From: Elephas maximus indicus
Lineage: Eukaryota; Chordata; Mammalia; Proboscidea; Elephantidae
NCBI RefSeq assembly: GCF_024166365.1
Contig: NW_026060237.1
Coordinates: 3,100,001 to 3,164,000 of the forward strand
Direction: 5' to 3'
Length of the DNA stretch: 64,000 bases
Shown here: piece by piece, positions 1 through 10,085 of the stretch
Position numbering within the stretch: position 1 is the stretch's first letter
Layout: each line of letters begins with the position of its first letter
Position numbers and translations under genes: made by a program
Notes under the pieces: model-generated
The model's input: the letters and a program-made list of their open reading frames with translations, nothing else
Told to the model about the DNA's origin: nothing
Database searches by the model: none

Positions 1-152
1 TAGAACTGTGTTGTATAGAGTTTTTAAATGGCTGCGTATTGGAAGTATTTTGCCAGGCCTTTCTTCGAAGGTACCTCTGGGCGGACTCAAACCTCAAACT
101 TTTGATTAGCGGCCAAGCACATTACCCATGTGTACCACCCCAGGACTCCTTA
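1..152 (-). mobile_element. AfroSINE-type SINE, cut by window edge
   Basis: Antisense tRNA-derived SINE of the subfamily with 'ccaggcctttcttc...aggtacctctgggcggactcaaacctc...ccaccccaggactcc'. The 3' tail of the element lies left of the window. The reversed B-box-like segment is near position 95. Family assignment comes from its similarity to the many other copies in the window. Confidence 0.75.
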
Positions 153-474
153 ATGTTGTTAAGGAAACATTTAGCTGTATTTTTGATAGTTACTCCCAAT
201 ATTATCTTTATCTAAAACCCAATTTGCTATACTCTTAACGTTCGAATCCCTGTATGCCTCTAACCTAACCTATGATTGCACTCAACACAGATCTTGGATC
301 CAGTCACTCTGACTGGTTTCCAGAACCTTTCACGTGCTTTGTGTTTTGCCGCCCCATTATTTAATGCCCACCTTCCTAATACCCCACTCTTCATCTGTTA
401 CAAGGAATCATCTCAGTATTGATGTCTCCCTATCTTTCACTGAGTGCCAGTTCAAATAGCGACACCTCCACAGC
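153..474. other. Unassigned sequence
   Basis: I see no open frame, RNA gene or recognisable repeat between the first SINE and the first LTR. Confidence 0.5.
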
Positions 475-479
475 CCACC

Positions 480-999
480 TGTTATGGACTGAATCGTGTC
501 CCCCCAAAATGTGTGTCAGCTTGGCTGGGCCATGGTTCTGAGTATTGTGTCCTTGTCCATCATTTTGTCATCTGAAGTGATTTTCCTATCTGTTGTAAAT
601 CCTACCTCTGTGATGTTAATGAGGTAGAATAGGAGACAGTTACGATACTGAGGCAGGACTCATTCTCCGAGACTGGATTGTGTCTTGAGCCAATCTCTTT
701 TGAGATATAAAAGAGAGAAACAAGCAGAGAGACATGGGGACCTTATATCACCGAGAAGGCAATGCCCAGGAGATGAGCACATCCTTTGGACCTGGGGTTC
801 TTGCATGGAGAAGCTCCTAGTCCAGTGGAAGATTGATGACAAGGACCTTCCAACAGAGACGAGAAGAGAAAGCCTTGCCCTGGAGCTGGCACCATGAATT
901 TGGACTTCTCGCCTACTAGAGTGTGAGAAAATAAATTTCTCTTTGTTAAAGCATCCACTTGTGGTGTTTCTGTTACAGCAGCTCTGGATGACTAAGACA
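480..999 (+). mobile_element. Solo LTR, ERVL-MaLR type, with 5-bp target duplication
   Basis: The element begins TGTTATGGACTGAAT and ends ACTAAGACA, the 5'-TG...CA-3' form of MaLR (MLT/MST-like) LTRs. It contains 'gtgtccccccaaaatg' near the start and a polyadenylation signal 'gaaaataaatttct' near 928-941. It is flanked by a perfect CCACC duplication at 475-479 and 1000-1004. No internal retroviral region is present, so it is a solo LTR. Related copies lie at 1519, 34901, 42422, 44031, 46336 and 54428. Confidence 0.85.
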
Positions 1000-1034
1000 C
1001 CACCCAGCTGACAGCCCGTCTCTTGCGCTTGGTA

Positions 1035-1112
1035 TTTGTGTGTGTGCGTATGTGTGTGTGCACTGTACATGTGCACCACATACGTGTGCACACACACACA
1101 TGCTCACACACA
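1035..1112. repeat. TG/CA microsatellite
   Basis: Imperfect (TG)n followed by (CA)n with a short non-repetitive centre, making a weakly palindromic dinucleotide tract. Confidence 0.8.
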
Positions 1113-1132
1113 TATTTTCCTGTCTACCTTGA

Positions 1133-1270
1133 AGGCATGTGGTATAGTGCAAGGCACGTGGATTCTGCAGCTAGGCAAACGTAGCCTGAATCATGACTCT
1201 GTTACCATGTGGTAACTATAGCCTTCACCCCTTTTGCTCTCCCCTCTGTAACACTGGGTCTCTATAACCG
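1133..1270 (+). mobile_element. MIR SINE fragment
   Basis: 'gtggattctgcagctaggcaaa', 'gcctgaatcatgactctgttacca' and 'cctctgtaacactggg' follow the order of the MIR 5' and core region. It is old and diverged. Family knowledge is used; no alignment was run. Confidence 0.55.
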
Positions 1271-1274
1271 ACCG

Positions 1275-1513
1275 TAAGGGGGCAGTGGTGGGTCAGCGGT
1301 AGACTCCTCACCTTCCATGTGGGAGACCGGGGGTCCGTTCCCACCCAAGGCACCTCATGTGCACCCACCACCCGTCTGTCAGCGGACGCTTCTGTAGTGC
1401 TGTGATGCCGAACAGGCTTCAGCGGAGCTTCCAGACTGACTAGTAAGAAAGGCCTGGCAATCTATTCTGAAAATCAGCCATTGAGAACCTTGTAGATCAC
1501 AACAGTCTGATCT
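1275..1513 (+). mobile_element. SINE with tRNA-Gly-like head
   Basis: Positions 1281-1351 resemble tRNA-Gly: an A-box-like 'gtgggtcagcggtagac', an anticodon-arm region, and a B-box-like 'gggtccgttccc'. The tRNA-unrelated body follows ('ttcagcggagcttccagact', 'gaaaggcctggcaatct'), shared with the copies at 37330 and 46790. A functional tRNA gene is unlikely because the acceptor stem does not close and the body continues directly. Confidence 0.75.
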
Positions 1514-1518
1514 CCACC

Positions 1519-2634
1519 TGTCTTAGTCATCTAGTGTTGTTATAACAGAAATACCACAAGGGGGTGGCTTTAAAAAAGAGAAATTTATTTCTTCACAGTA
1601 ACATAGGCTTAAAGTCCAAATTCACGGTGTCAGCTCCAGGGGAAAGCTTTCTCTCTCTGTGGGCCTTCTCATCAATCTTCCCCCGGATTACGCACTTCTT
1701 GGTGCAGGGACCCTGCGTCCAAAAGATCTCTTCTACTCCCAGCATTACTTTTTTTTTTTTTAATAATTTTTATTGAGCTTTAAGTGAAAGTTTACAAATC
1801 AAGTCAGTCTGTCACATATAAGCTTATATACACCGTACTCCATACTCCCACTTACTCTCCCCCTAATGAGTCAGCCCTTCCAGTCTCTCATTTTGTGACA
1901 ATTTTGCCGGTTTCTAACCCTTTCTACCCTCCTATCTCCCCTCCAGACAGGAGATGCCAACACAGTCTCAAGTGTCGACCTGATACAAGTAGCTCACTCT
2001 TCATCAGCTTCTCTTTCCTACCCATTGTCCAGACCCTTCCATGTCTGATGAGTTGTCTTCGCGAATGGTTCCTGTCCTGGGCCAACAGAAGGTTTGGGGA
2101 CCATGATCACCAGGATTCCTCTAGTCTCAGTCAGACCATTAAGTCTGGTCTTTTTATGAGATTTTGGGGTCTGCATCCCACTGATCTCCTGCTACCTCAG
2201 GGGTTCTCTGTTGTGCTCCTTGTCAGGGTAGTCATCGATTGTGGCCAGGTACCATCTAGTTCTCAGGATGATGTACATCTCTGGTTCATGTGGCCCTTTC
2301 TGTCTCTTGGGCTAACAGTTATTGTGTGACCTTGGTGTTCTTCATTGTCCTTTGATCCAGGTGGGTTGAGACCATCAGCACTACTTTTTGGTGGTACGTG
2401 GTCCCCCTGTCTGTCTGCTTGCTTCTCTCTTTTATATCTCAAGAAAGTGCCTCTACACACAATCCGATGTTGTAGATTGAGTCCTGCCTCACTAACACAA
2501 CTACCACCCAGCCTCCCTGATTAACATCATAGAGGCAGGATTTACAACACTTAGGAAAATCACACAATACTGGGAATCATGGCCCAGTCAATTGATATAC
2601 ACATTTTGGGGGGGACATAATTCAATCCATGACA
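1519..2634 (-). mobile_element. MaLR-type LTR interrupted by an L1 3' end
   Basis: Antisense copy of the 480-999 LTR family. It starts TGTCTTAGTCATC and ends TTCAATCCATGACA. The LTR is split at about 1741/2389 by an antisense L1 3' fragment. The outer flanks are CCACC (1514-1518) and CCAAC (2635-2639), a 4/5 match to a 5-bp target duplication. Confidence 0.8.
1741..2389 (-). mobile_element. 5'-truncated L1 (3' UTR only) nested in LTR
   Basis: A poly-T tract at 1749-1761 (the antisense poly-A tail) leads into 3' UTR sequence shared with the longer L1 at 60522-61140 ('ctccagacaggagatgcc', 'aagtctggtctttttatgag', 'tctctgttgtgctcc'). The target duplication is agcattacttttt (1741-1753) versus agcactacttttt (2377-2389), one mismatch. 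It is a retrotransposed L1 end that inserted after the LTR. Confidence 0.8.
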
Positions 2635-2689
2635 CCAACCCAGCATTGGAATGACACAGGATCAGGTAGTGTTTCATTCCATTGTGTCA

Positions 2690-2911
2690 CCATGAGTCTA
2701 GGCTAACTCCATAGAAGGTAACAACAGTTCTCATAACTCATATATAAACTATATGGTGGAGTAGAACTGCCTCGTAATGCTTCCTAGGCTGTACTCATGA
2801 CGGAAGCAGACTGCCATAACTTTCTCTTGCAGAGCAGAAGGTGGGTCTGAACCGCAGACCTTTTCGTTTAGCAGCCGAGCACTTAACCATTGTGCCACCA
2901 GAGCTTCTTAA
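2690..2911 (-). mobile_element. AfroSINE-type SINE
   Basis: Antisense copy of the subfamily containing 'ctgtactcatgacggaagcagactgcc'. It ends 'ttaaccattgtgccaccagagcttctt'. It is quite diverged, and the left boundary is uncertain. Confidence 0.7.
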
Positions 2912-3212
2912 CAACATTACCTTCCTAATATGGTTGCTGTCAAATAAATACCACCTGTAAGGGAAGTCTCAGTGCACAAAGCATGGGCCATCCCAGTTCT
3001 TCCTCTTTAAGGGGATAAGCTGCACCCTCCCTGTGTTTTGCACAGTGCTATATAGATAGAAGGAGCTCAATTATATGTTGTTGTTGCACTCATTGATTTT
3101 AAAATTATGCCTCATCGACTTTCAAATTGCATGAAATGAAATATCAGTCTCATCTCCTTTGTCGATGGTGAGACCCAGGTTTAGAGCAGAACACATTAGA
3201 CTGTTTACGCCA

Positions 3213-3697
3213 TCTTGTCTTTTCTTTTTTAGAGAGTTTATTTTACTTTTGCTGTTGTTGAGAATATACCCGGAAGAACTTTCACCAATTCACCAGTTTC
3301 TGCACATACCATTCAGTGACATCGATGACATTCTTTGAGTGGTGCAGCCATTCTCACCCTCCTTTTCTGAGCTGTTGTTCTCACCCCACTAACATAAACT
3401 TACTGCCCCCTAAGCTTCCTAACCAAACTTTCTAGTTGCTCTGGTCAATGTGACCCTATTAAAAAAAAAAAAAATCTGTTGCTGTTCAGTTGATTCCAAC
3501 TCATAGCCACCCTATAGGATGGAGTAGAACTGCCCCATAGGGTTTTCAAGTAACAGTTGGTGGATTCGAACTCCTGAACTTTTGGCTAGCAGCTGAGTTC
3601 TTAACCATCATGCCATCAGGGCTCCATATAGATAGTTCTTAAAAGAGCATAATGGTCAAGGCAGACAGCCTTTACTAGTTAACTATTGTTTGTTTGC
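3213..3697 (-). mobile_element. L1 3'-end fragment split by a SINE
   Basis: 'ttgttgagaatatacccgg...caccaattcaccagtttctgcac...cccctaagcttcctaacc' parallels the fragment at 3700-4070 segment by segment, including the tail 'catatagatagttcttaaaag' after the SINE. It is read as antisense L1 3' UTR sequence; the exact subfamily is unknown. Confidence 0.55.
3461..3624 (-). mobile_element. AfroSINE
   Basis: Antisense copy: 'gttgattccaactcatagcc', 'gtagaactgccccatagggt', 'ggtggattcgaac', 'ttaaccatcatgcc'. It interrupts the L1 3' fragment. Confidence 0.85.
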
Positions 3698-3699
3698 TT

Positions 3700-4070
3700 T
3701 TTGTAATAAAATTTATTTTATTCTTTGTTGTTATTGAGAGTATACACAGCAAAACATACACCAATTCAATGGTTTCTACAAGCACAATTCAGTGACACGT
3801 TTTACATTCCTCAAGCTGTACAGCCACTCTCCTCTTCTTAGTAGTTCCTCCCCCATTAACACAAACTCAATGCCCCCTAAGCTTCCTATCTCATCTTTCA
3901 ACAGTTGCTGTTGTCAGTTTGATCTCATATAGAGAGCTCCTTAAAAAAGCACAAGGCTCAAGGCAGACATACTTTACTAATTAAGCTATTACTAGTTCAA
4001 AGAAGATTTCAGGGGATAAATTTATTTAAGATTTAAACATGATCTCAGGCTAACAGTTTCAGGGGTTCTT
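3700..4070 (-). mobile_element. L1 3'-end fragment, second copy
   Basis: Starts at the 'tttgtaataaaatttattttattc' tail and repeats the features of 3213-3697 in the same order and orientation. The two copies are therefore tandem, either by separate insertion or by local duplication. Confidence 0.55.
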
Positions 4071-4555
4071 ACACCAACTTTTGACGTTTTCTTTAATAAT
4101 GCTTTAAATCATTTCAAGGCCAAAATGTGTCATTTCTCCTTTTCTGTAACCAGCCCTGGAATTGCTCATTCCTTCTTACCTTGCTTGAGATCACTCTGAT
4201 TCCCGTCTCCCCCCTGGCTACCTCCCCACCCAGTTTGTCCATAAGGCACATTGTCCCTTTAATTAAAAGCTTCTCAAGTGAGGAAAGAGAAGCTGGTTTC
4301 TCTGCAAAGGAAACTTCCTGGCCACTAGAAAAGCTGTCAGAGTCTCCCAAGTGCGTAAAAATAAATTAATTCAGTTTATTGGTATAGAAGACAGTCTGGG
4401 AGGCTTGTTTTTTCACCAGCCCTGAGAGGCACTTAATGTCAGCTCACTGAATTGTGCGTTGGATCTTGCTAAGTGGTGAAGCGCTGCTCAACCTTGGGGC
4501 TTTTCTGAACAAATAACTCTTCTACAGAAACTACAGATAATTGGAAGGAAAGGAT
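4071..4555. other. Unassigned sequence 3' of the PCED1B-like exon
   Basis: No SINE, LTR or L1 is recognised. An open frame on the minus strand here (4114-4350) does not resemble the PC-esterase C-terminus. In particular, no DxxH catalytic motif or proline-rich tail is visible. Confidence 0.5.
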
Positions 4556-5236
4556 TTAGCCTGATTGCCTCTTTGGCCCTGAAAGCAGCAGAAGCCCCCG
4601 AGAAGGCGTTCTGGACGCCCTGCTCCTTGCCCCGAAAGGCACCCAGAAGTTGGCCTCCACCACATCATCCCGCAGGCACGCGGTCGGGGGCATGCCCTCA
4701 GGTGGTAGGAAACCCCCTGAGACCGTCTCAGCCACGGGCATGGCAGTGTTCCACACCACGAGGCAGGACTCCGGCAGCACCTGGCGAAGACGCCAGAACA
4801 GGGTCTCCAGGTTCCTCCTGTAGCTCCACATGGAATCCTGGCCATACCTGGACAGGTCCCAGAGGCAGGAGTTCATGATGACCACGTCTGGGCCGTGCTC
4901 GCCCCTCAGCAGCTCCAGCAGGACTTTCTCCACGTACCGGGAGTAGGCGCGCGTGAGGAAGTAGAAGCGCACAAGGTGGTGTGTGGAGCAGAACTCGCGG
5001 ACTTCGCGGTAGTGGGTCCCGTTGTGCCTACGGCCCCACCAGCCGCCGTGCAGCAGCCTGTCCTGCTCGAAGCTCATCTCGCCCTTGGCCTTCAGCTGAC
5101 TGCTTGAGAGCAGGCAGTCCTTCTGCAGCAGGAGCACCACGTCCTTGTACACGGCCCTCTGCACCGAGTCCCCCATGACGACCACGAACTTGTTGTGCAG
5201 CAGCTGCCGGACTTCGGACGCCCTCGGGTGGACCAT
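4556..5236 (-). CDS. PCED1B: PCED1B-like PC-esterase, N-terminal exon (partial)
   Basis: The frame encodes 226 residues, of which about the first 197 resemble PC-esterase domain-containing protein 1B (FAM113B), a GDSL/SGNH-like acyl-esterase family of unsettled substrate. Visible landmarks are the nucleophile block [15 protein letters not shown] (GDS at residues 22-24), [11 protein letters not shown] (122-132), and VWNTAMPV (161-168) followed by GGFLPPE. The start is chosen because GCCACCATGG is a near-perfect Kozak context and the family begins [14 protein letters not shown]. The same frame stays open upstream, but without family similarity. After VVEANF (about 4646) the similarity stops. 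The remaining 29 codons read WVPFGARSR and are not family-like; a GT at 4642-4641 could be a splice donor. The C-terminal half with the catalytic Asp/His and proline-rich tail is not in the window, so this is either a first coding exon with its partner further left or a truncated duplicate. Neither frameshift nor stop interrupts the recognised part. PCED1A is a less good match. Confidence 0.7.
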   Translation of the reverse strand: MVHPRASEVRQLLHNKFVVVMGDSVQRAVYKDVVLLLQKDCLLSSSQLKAKGEMSFEQDRLLHGGWWGRRHNGTHYREVREFCSTHHLVRFYFLTRAYSRYVEKVLLELLRGEHGPDVVIMNSCLWDLSRYGQDSMWSYRRNLETLFWRLRQVLPESCLVVWNTAMPVAETVSGGFLPPEGMPPTACLRDDVVEANFWVPFGARSRASRTPSRGLLLLSGPKRQSG

Positions 5237-5720
5237 GGTGGCTGGGCGAAGGTGGCCTAGCTCCTGCCTTCCCTCAGGGCGGGTCCCGAAAGAGCTCTGG
5301 ACCGAGGGCTGAGCGGCTGCTGCCAGAGACGGAGAGAGGGCAGGCTGGCTGGCTGGCTGGCGGTTGTCGGGGCGGCCGGGCGGGCAGACGGGGGGCTGTC
5401 TAATGCAGCTGGACTGGCCTGGGCCTGGACCGGGCGGAGAAAGGGGGCAGCGTCCGGGCCCTGAAAGCCGTCTCGCCAATCCTTAGGCCCACGGTGTGAC
5501 CTCTGAACCCACGGCCCTGCCCCCGCACCCGGCTTGGCTCCCCCTGGTGGAGGGCAGCGGTGCAGACACTGATGCTGTTGGTCTGGATGGCTGTAGGCTG
5601 TTCCCTCCTCAGCCACCACCTGTGCTCCAGGCACTGGGACAAGGTCTGTCCACTGGGAGAACCAAGCCACTTCCAGGGCGTGGCCCAGTCGGTGGTGGAT
5701 CCACACCCAGGATTTCCAGG
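5237..5720 (-). promoter_or_regulatory. GC-rich 5' region of the PCED1B-like exon
   Basis: The sequence upstream of the start is much richer in G+C and CpG than its surroundings. It contains a short (GGCT)n run near 5343-5361 and several C-rich blocks. This is what a promoter or CpG island of a housekeeping-type gene looks like. The role is inferred, and no transcription start is visible. Confidence 0.4.
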
Positions 5721-6244
5721 CAGCGTTGATGAGAATACTCAGGAAAACCTACTCATCTTATTTCCACGGTGATTTTGTCTTTGTTTTCATTTTGTCTCTC
5801 CTTCCCGATCCCATTGTGAGTACCCCTGCCCTCCTCAGAAATGACAGGAACACATCTCATGACCCGATCACTGTCTTTGCCCCAGGGTAAAGTCTGGAGA
5901 CCCCTTCTAACACAGTGTCACAACCACGGTGTGGGAAGCCATACCCACAATGTGCTGGCCATGATGGTGTCCCCAAGGAGCCCACCCTTCACACTTTCAT
6001 CTGCACACCCAGTGCTCCTGAGCTGAGGCCTGGACACCACACAGCTCCTCCACATTTACCCAGCTTTGCCTTTTGGAGAATCGATGCAAATGGAATCCTA
6101 CAGCATGTAACACAGGTGCATGGTTTACCCTTCCTGAGCACCTTCTTCTGGGCAGTCATCCAGCTTCTCTGGGGATAGAGATGCTTAACCTCAAAGGGGT
6201 TGACAGCAAGGTGGCCCACAGTGGTGCTACTAACACACACAAAT
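5721..6244. other. Unassigned sequence
   Basis: Nothing recognised. Short open frames here have no family signature. Confidence 0.5.
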
Positions 6245-7202
6245 AAAAAAAAAATATATCATCTAACCCATAAGAAAAGAAGAGATTCAGTCAGTCATCA
6301 AACACATCCCTCTCCCCTAACAAGAAAAAAAAAAAAAGCCCATTACCAGATAGCTTCACTGCATAATCTAGCAAACATTCAGAGAAGAAATGACACTGAT
6401 CCTACTCAAAGTCTTCCAAAATATAGGACAGAAAGTAATGTTTCTTCACTCAATTAAGCCAGCATGACTGATGCCAAAGCCAGACAAAGACATCACAAGA
6501 AAAGAATACTACAGACCAATATCACTCATAAATATAAACATAAAAACTCTCAACAAAATTTTAGCAAACAGAATCCAATAGCACATTAAACAAAAAATTA
6601 TACCACGATCAAATTGTATTTATTCCAGGAATCCAACACTGGTTCAACATTAGAACATCAATCAATGTAATATACCACATTAATAAAAAGAAAATCCGTA
6701 TGATTATCTTAATATATGTATAAAATTATTTCAGTAAAACCCTACACCATTTCCTTACTAAAACCTTTGATAAAATGGAAATAGAGGGGAAATAGCTTAA
6801 AGCGATTAAGGGCATCTATGAAAAACCCGGTGACAATACCTAAGTCAATAAAGACCAGAGCCTTCCCTTTGTAAGGAGAATGAGACAAGGATGGCCCCTA
6901 TCACAAGTTATATTCAATATTGTTCTGGAAGTCCTAGTAAGCACAGTAAGACCACAGAAAAAAAGGAAGGGAGGGATGGAGGAAAGAAAGAAAGAAAAAA
7001 TGTATCCAAAGTAGAAAAGACGATGTAAAAGTATCTCTATATGGATATGACATGATAACATGCATATAATAGCCTGAAGGTTTCACAACAAATTTGCTAG
7101 AACAAATAAATAAAGCAAGGAGGCAGGCTACAAGATCAACACACCAATCACTTGGGTTTCCTGTACTGCAACAATAAGAGATTGGAAAAGGATATCAAGT
7201 AA

Positions 7203-8465
7203 GCAGTATGATTTGCAATGTTGTTCTTAGGTGCTTAGAGTTGGTTCTGATACATAAAGACCCTACAAACACTGCCTGGACCAGTGTTATCCTCACAATT
7301 GTTGTTATGCTTGAGCCCATTGTTGCAGCAACTGTGTCAATCAATCTTGTTGAGGGTATTCCTCTTTTTAGCTGAGGACCTACTTTACAGGTATATGAAA
7401 AGAGGAAGGCCCCCCCCAAAAGAAAGACTGACACAGTGGCTCCAACAATGGGCTTAAGCATAACAACAACTGTAAGGATGGCACAGGTCCAGGCAGGATC
7501 AGACAGTGTTTTGTTCTGTTTTATATAGGGTCACTATGAGTTGGAACTGACTAGATGGCACCTAACAACAATGACACCTGTTTTACCAAATATGATGTCC
7601 TTCTTTGAGGACTGGTCCCTTCATAACATATCCTAAGTACGTGAGGTGAAGTCTCACCATCCTTTCCTCTAAGGAGCATTCTGGCTGCGTTTTACTTGTT
7701 CCAAGACAGATTTGTTCCTTCTTCTAGCAGTCCACAGTATATTCAATATTTTTCGCCAATACCATAATTCAAATGCATCAGTTCAGTCTTCTTTATTCTT
7801 TGTCCAGCTTTCACGTGTACCTGAGCTGACTGAAAAAAACATGGCTTGGGTCATGTGCACTATAGACCTTAAAGTGACATATTTGCTTGTTTACACTTTA
7901 AAGAGGTCTTTTGCAACAGATTTGCTCAGTGCAACAGTTCTTTCGGTTTCTTGACAGCTGCTTCCATGGGTATTGATTGAGGATCCAAGTAAAATGAAAT
8001 CCTTGACAAATTCAATCTTTTCTCCTTTTATCATGACATTGCTTACTGGTCTGCATGTGAGGGTTTTTGTTTTCTTTAAATTGAGGTGTAATGCATATTG
8101 AAGGCTGTGGTTTTTGATATTATGAGTAAGTGTTCCAAGTGCTCTTCACTTTCAGTCAGCAAAGTTGTGTCATCTGCATATAGCTGGTAGTTAATGAGTC
8201 TTCCTGGAATCCTGATGCCCTTTATAGTCCAGCTTCATGGATTTTTTGTTCAGCATGAGGATTGAATAAGTATGGTGAAAGGATACAACCCTAAGGCACC
8301 TCCCTCATTTGAAACTATGCAGTATCCCCTCATTCTGTTGGAACAACTGCATCTTCATCTATGTAGATTCCTCAACAAAACAGTGAGGTGTTGAGGAATA
8401 TCCATTCTTAGTAATGTTATTCATAATTTGTTACGATCCACACAGTTGAATGCCTTTGCACTGTC
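7203..8465 (-). mobile_element. RTE/BovB-like LINE fragment (antisense), itself interrupted
   Basis: The reversed 3' end at 7208 ('ttgttcttaggtgc') and the reversed reverse-transcriptase region to 8465 ('tgtcatctgcatatagctgg' is the complement of the YADDT motif) identify an RTE-clade element inserted in the L1. The sequence is broken at about 7394-7585 by a sense RTE 3' end. Coding is destroyed by stops and indels. Confidence 0.75.
7394..7585 (+). mobile_element. RTE 3' end nested inside an antisense RTE
   Basis: 'agactgacacagtggctcc...gggcttaagcataacaac...gtcactatgagttggaactgac' ends 'ggcacctaacaac', the RTE 3' terminus. The antisense RTE on either side resumes at 'accaaatatgatgtcc', so this is RTE inside RTE in opposite orientation. 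Confidence 0.7.
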
Positions 8466-8482
8466 AATAAATAAATAAAAGC

Positions 8483-8690
8483 AAAGATGTTGCTTAGAGA
8501 ACTAAAGTGTGCCTGACCCAAGCCATGGCATTTTTGATCACCTCTTTGCATGGGAAAGCTGGAAATGATTAAAGAAGACAGAAGGAGAATTGATATCTTT
8601 ACACTATAGTGTTGGTGAAGAATATTGAACATACTATGTACTTCCAGAAGAACGACCAAACCTGTCTTAGAGAAATACAGTTAGAAAACT
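8483..8690 (+). mobile_element. RTE internal fragment (sense)
   Basis: 'aaagatgttgcttagagaac', 'gtgcctgacccaagccatgg' and 'gaagaatattgaacatact' match the segment at 30007-30205 of the sense RTE. It abuts the antisense fragment and overlaps its content, so it is a separate piece. Confidence 0.65.
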
Positions 8691-9184
8691 GGATTTAATA
8701 ACTAAAATTTTAAAAGTGTGTGCACTAGCAAGAGACTGAAAAAAAAAAAAAACAGAGACTAGGTGATAATATGTGCATGTTACATACCTGATAAGTGATT
8801 AATATCCAGAATATACAAAGAACTAGTACAAACAAAACAATGAAAGTAACAACAAAAATTAAAAAAACAAAGATCCCACTTAAAAATTGGCAGTGGACTT
8901 AGCTAAACTTTCTAAAAGAAGATATGCAAATGACCATTAGCCACAAAAAGAGATGCTCAACATCATAAGTCACTAGACAAATTCAAATGAAATGCATGAG
9001 ATCCTACTTTACCTCTATTAGTCTGTTATAAAAACAAAACAACACCCACTCCTTACAAACAAAAACAAAGCAATGTGTATAGAAGTGGAGAAAGAGCATG
9101 CCTGCTTTGCTGCTGGGAATAGCAAATAGTGCAGCTTCTATGGAAAACAGTTTGGTGGTTCTTCAGAAGGTTAACCATAGAAGT

Positions 9185-10085
9185 ACTTGTTGTTAGGTGC
9201 CATCAGGTTGGTTCTGACTCACAGTGACTCTATGAACATCAGAAAAAAGACAATGCCTGGTTGAGGCCAATCCTAAGGATGGTTGCTGTGTTTGAGCCCG
9301 TATTTGCAACTATGGTGTCAATCCATCAGACTAAGTGTCTTCTATTATTTACTGGTTCTCTATCTCAATAATCATGATGTCATTTTCTAGGAGCTGGTCC
9401 CACCTGAAATCATGTCCAAAGTAGAGGAGATAAACCCTCTATCCTTGCTTTCAAGGAACATTCAGTCTGTATTTCTTCCAAGACAGATGTTTTCAATCTT
9501 CTAGACATCCACGGAATATTCTATATTCTATATTCTTTGCCAACTCTATGCTGCAAAATTATCAATTCTTCTTCCATCTTCTTTATTCATTGTACAGCAT
9601 TCTCATGCATATGAGGCAAGTGAAAACACCGTGGCTTGGTTCAGATGCACCTCAGTCCTCAAAAATGACATCTTGGCTTTTCAAAATTTTAAGAAGACTG
9701 TTGCAGCAGATGTGCCCAAGGCAATAAGCCGCTTGATTTCTTGACTGCTGATTCCATGGGTGCTGATTGTGGTTTAAAATCAGAAACGCATGCATCAAGG
9801 TTGTATGCTTTCATGATATGTATTTAATCTGTATGTTGACTAAACTGAGAGGATGGACTATGTGAAGAACAATGTGTCATCAGGATTGAAGGACGACCCA
9901 TTATCAATAGTGGGAGGACACATCCCGGCTTGATGAAAGCAAAGATGACTGGGAGCACTTACTGATGAAAATCAAAACTACATCTTTCAGTACGAGCTAC
10001 ACCTGAACATAAAGAAAACAAAAATCCTCACAACTGGATTAATAAGTAACAACATAATAAATGGACAAAACACAATCACCATAGC
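9185..10085 (-). mobile_element. RTE with 5' inversion
   Basis: Positions 9185-9776 are the antisense 3' part. It starts 'ttgttgttaggtgccatc' and ends at the complement of 'ccacaatcagcacccatgg'. From 9777 to about 10085 the strand flips to sense and reads the adjacent upstream part ('aaaacaaaaatcctcacaac...aatcacc'). The two parts meet at nearly the same RTE position, as expected for 5' inversion by twin priming. Confidence 0.7.

Noticed and set aside
5257-5706. 149-codon minus-strand frame upstream of the PCED1B-like exon
   Set aside because: It is Pro/Arg/Gln-rich without motif and lies in the GC-rich flank, where long open frames are expected by chance.
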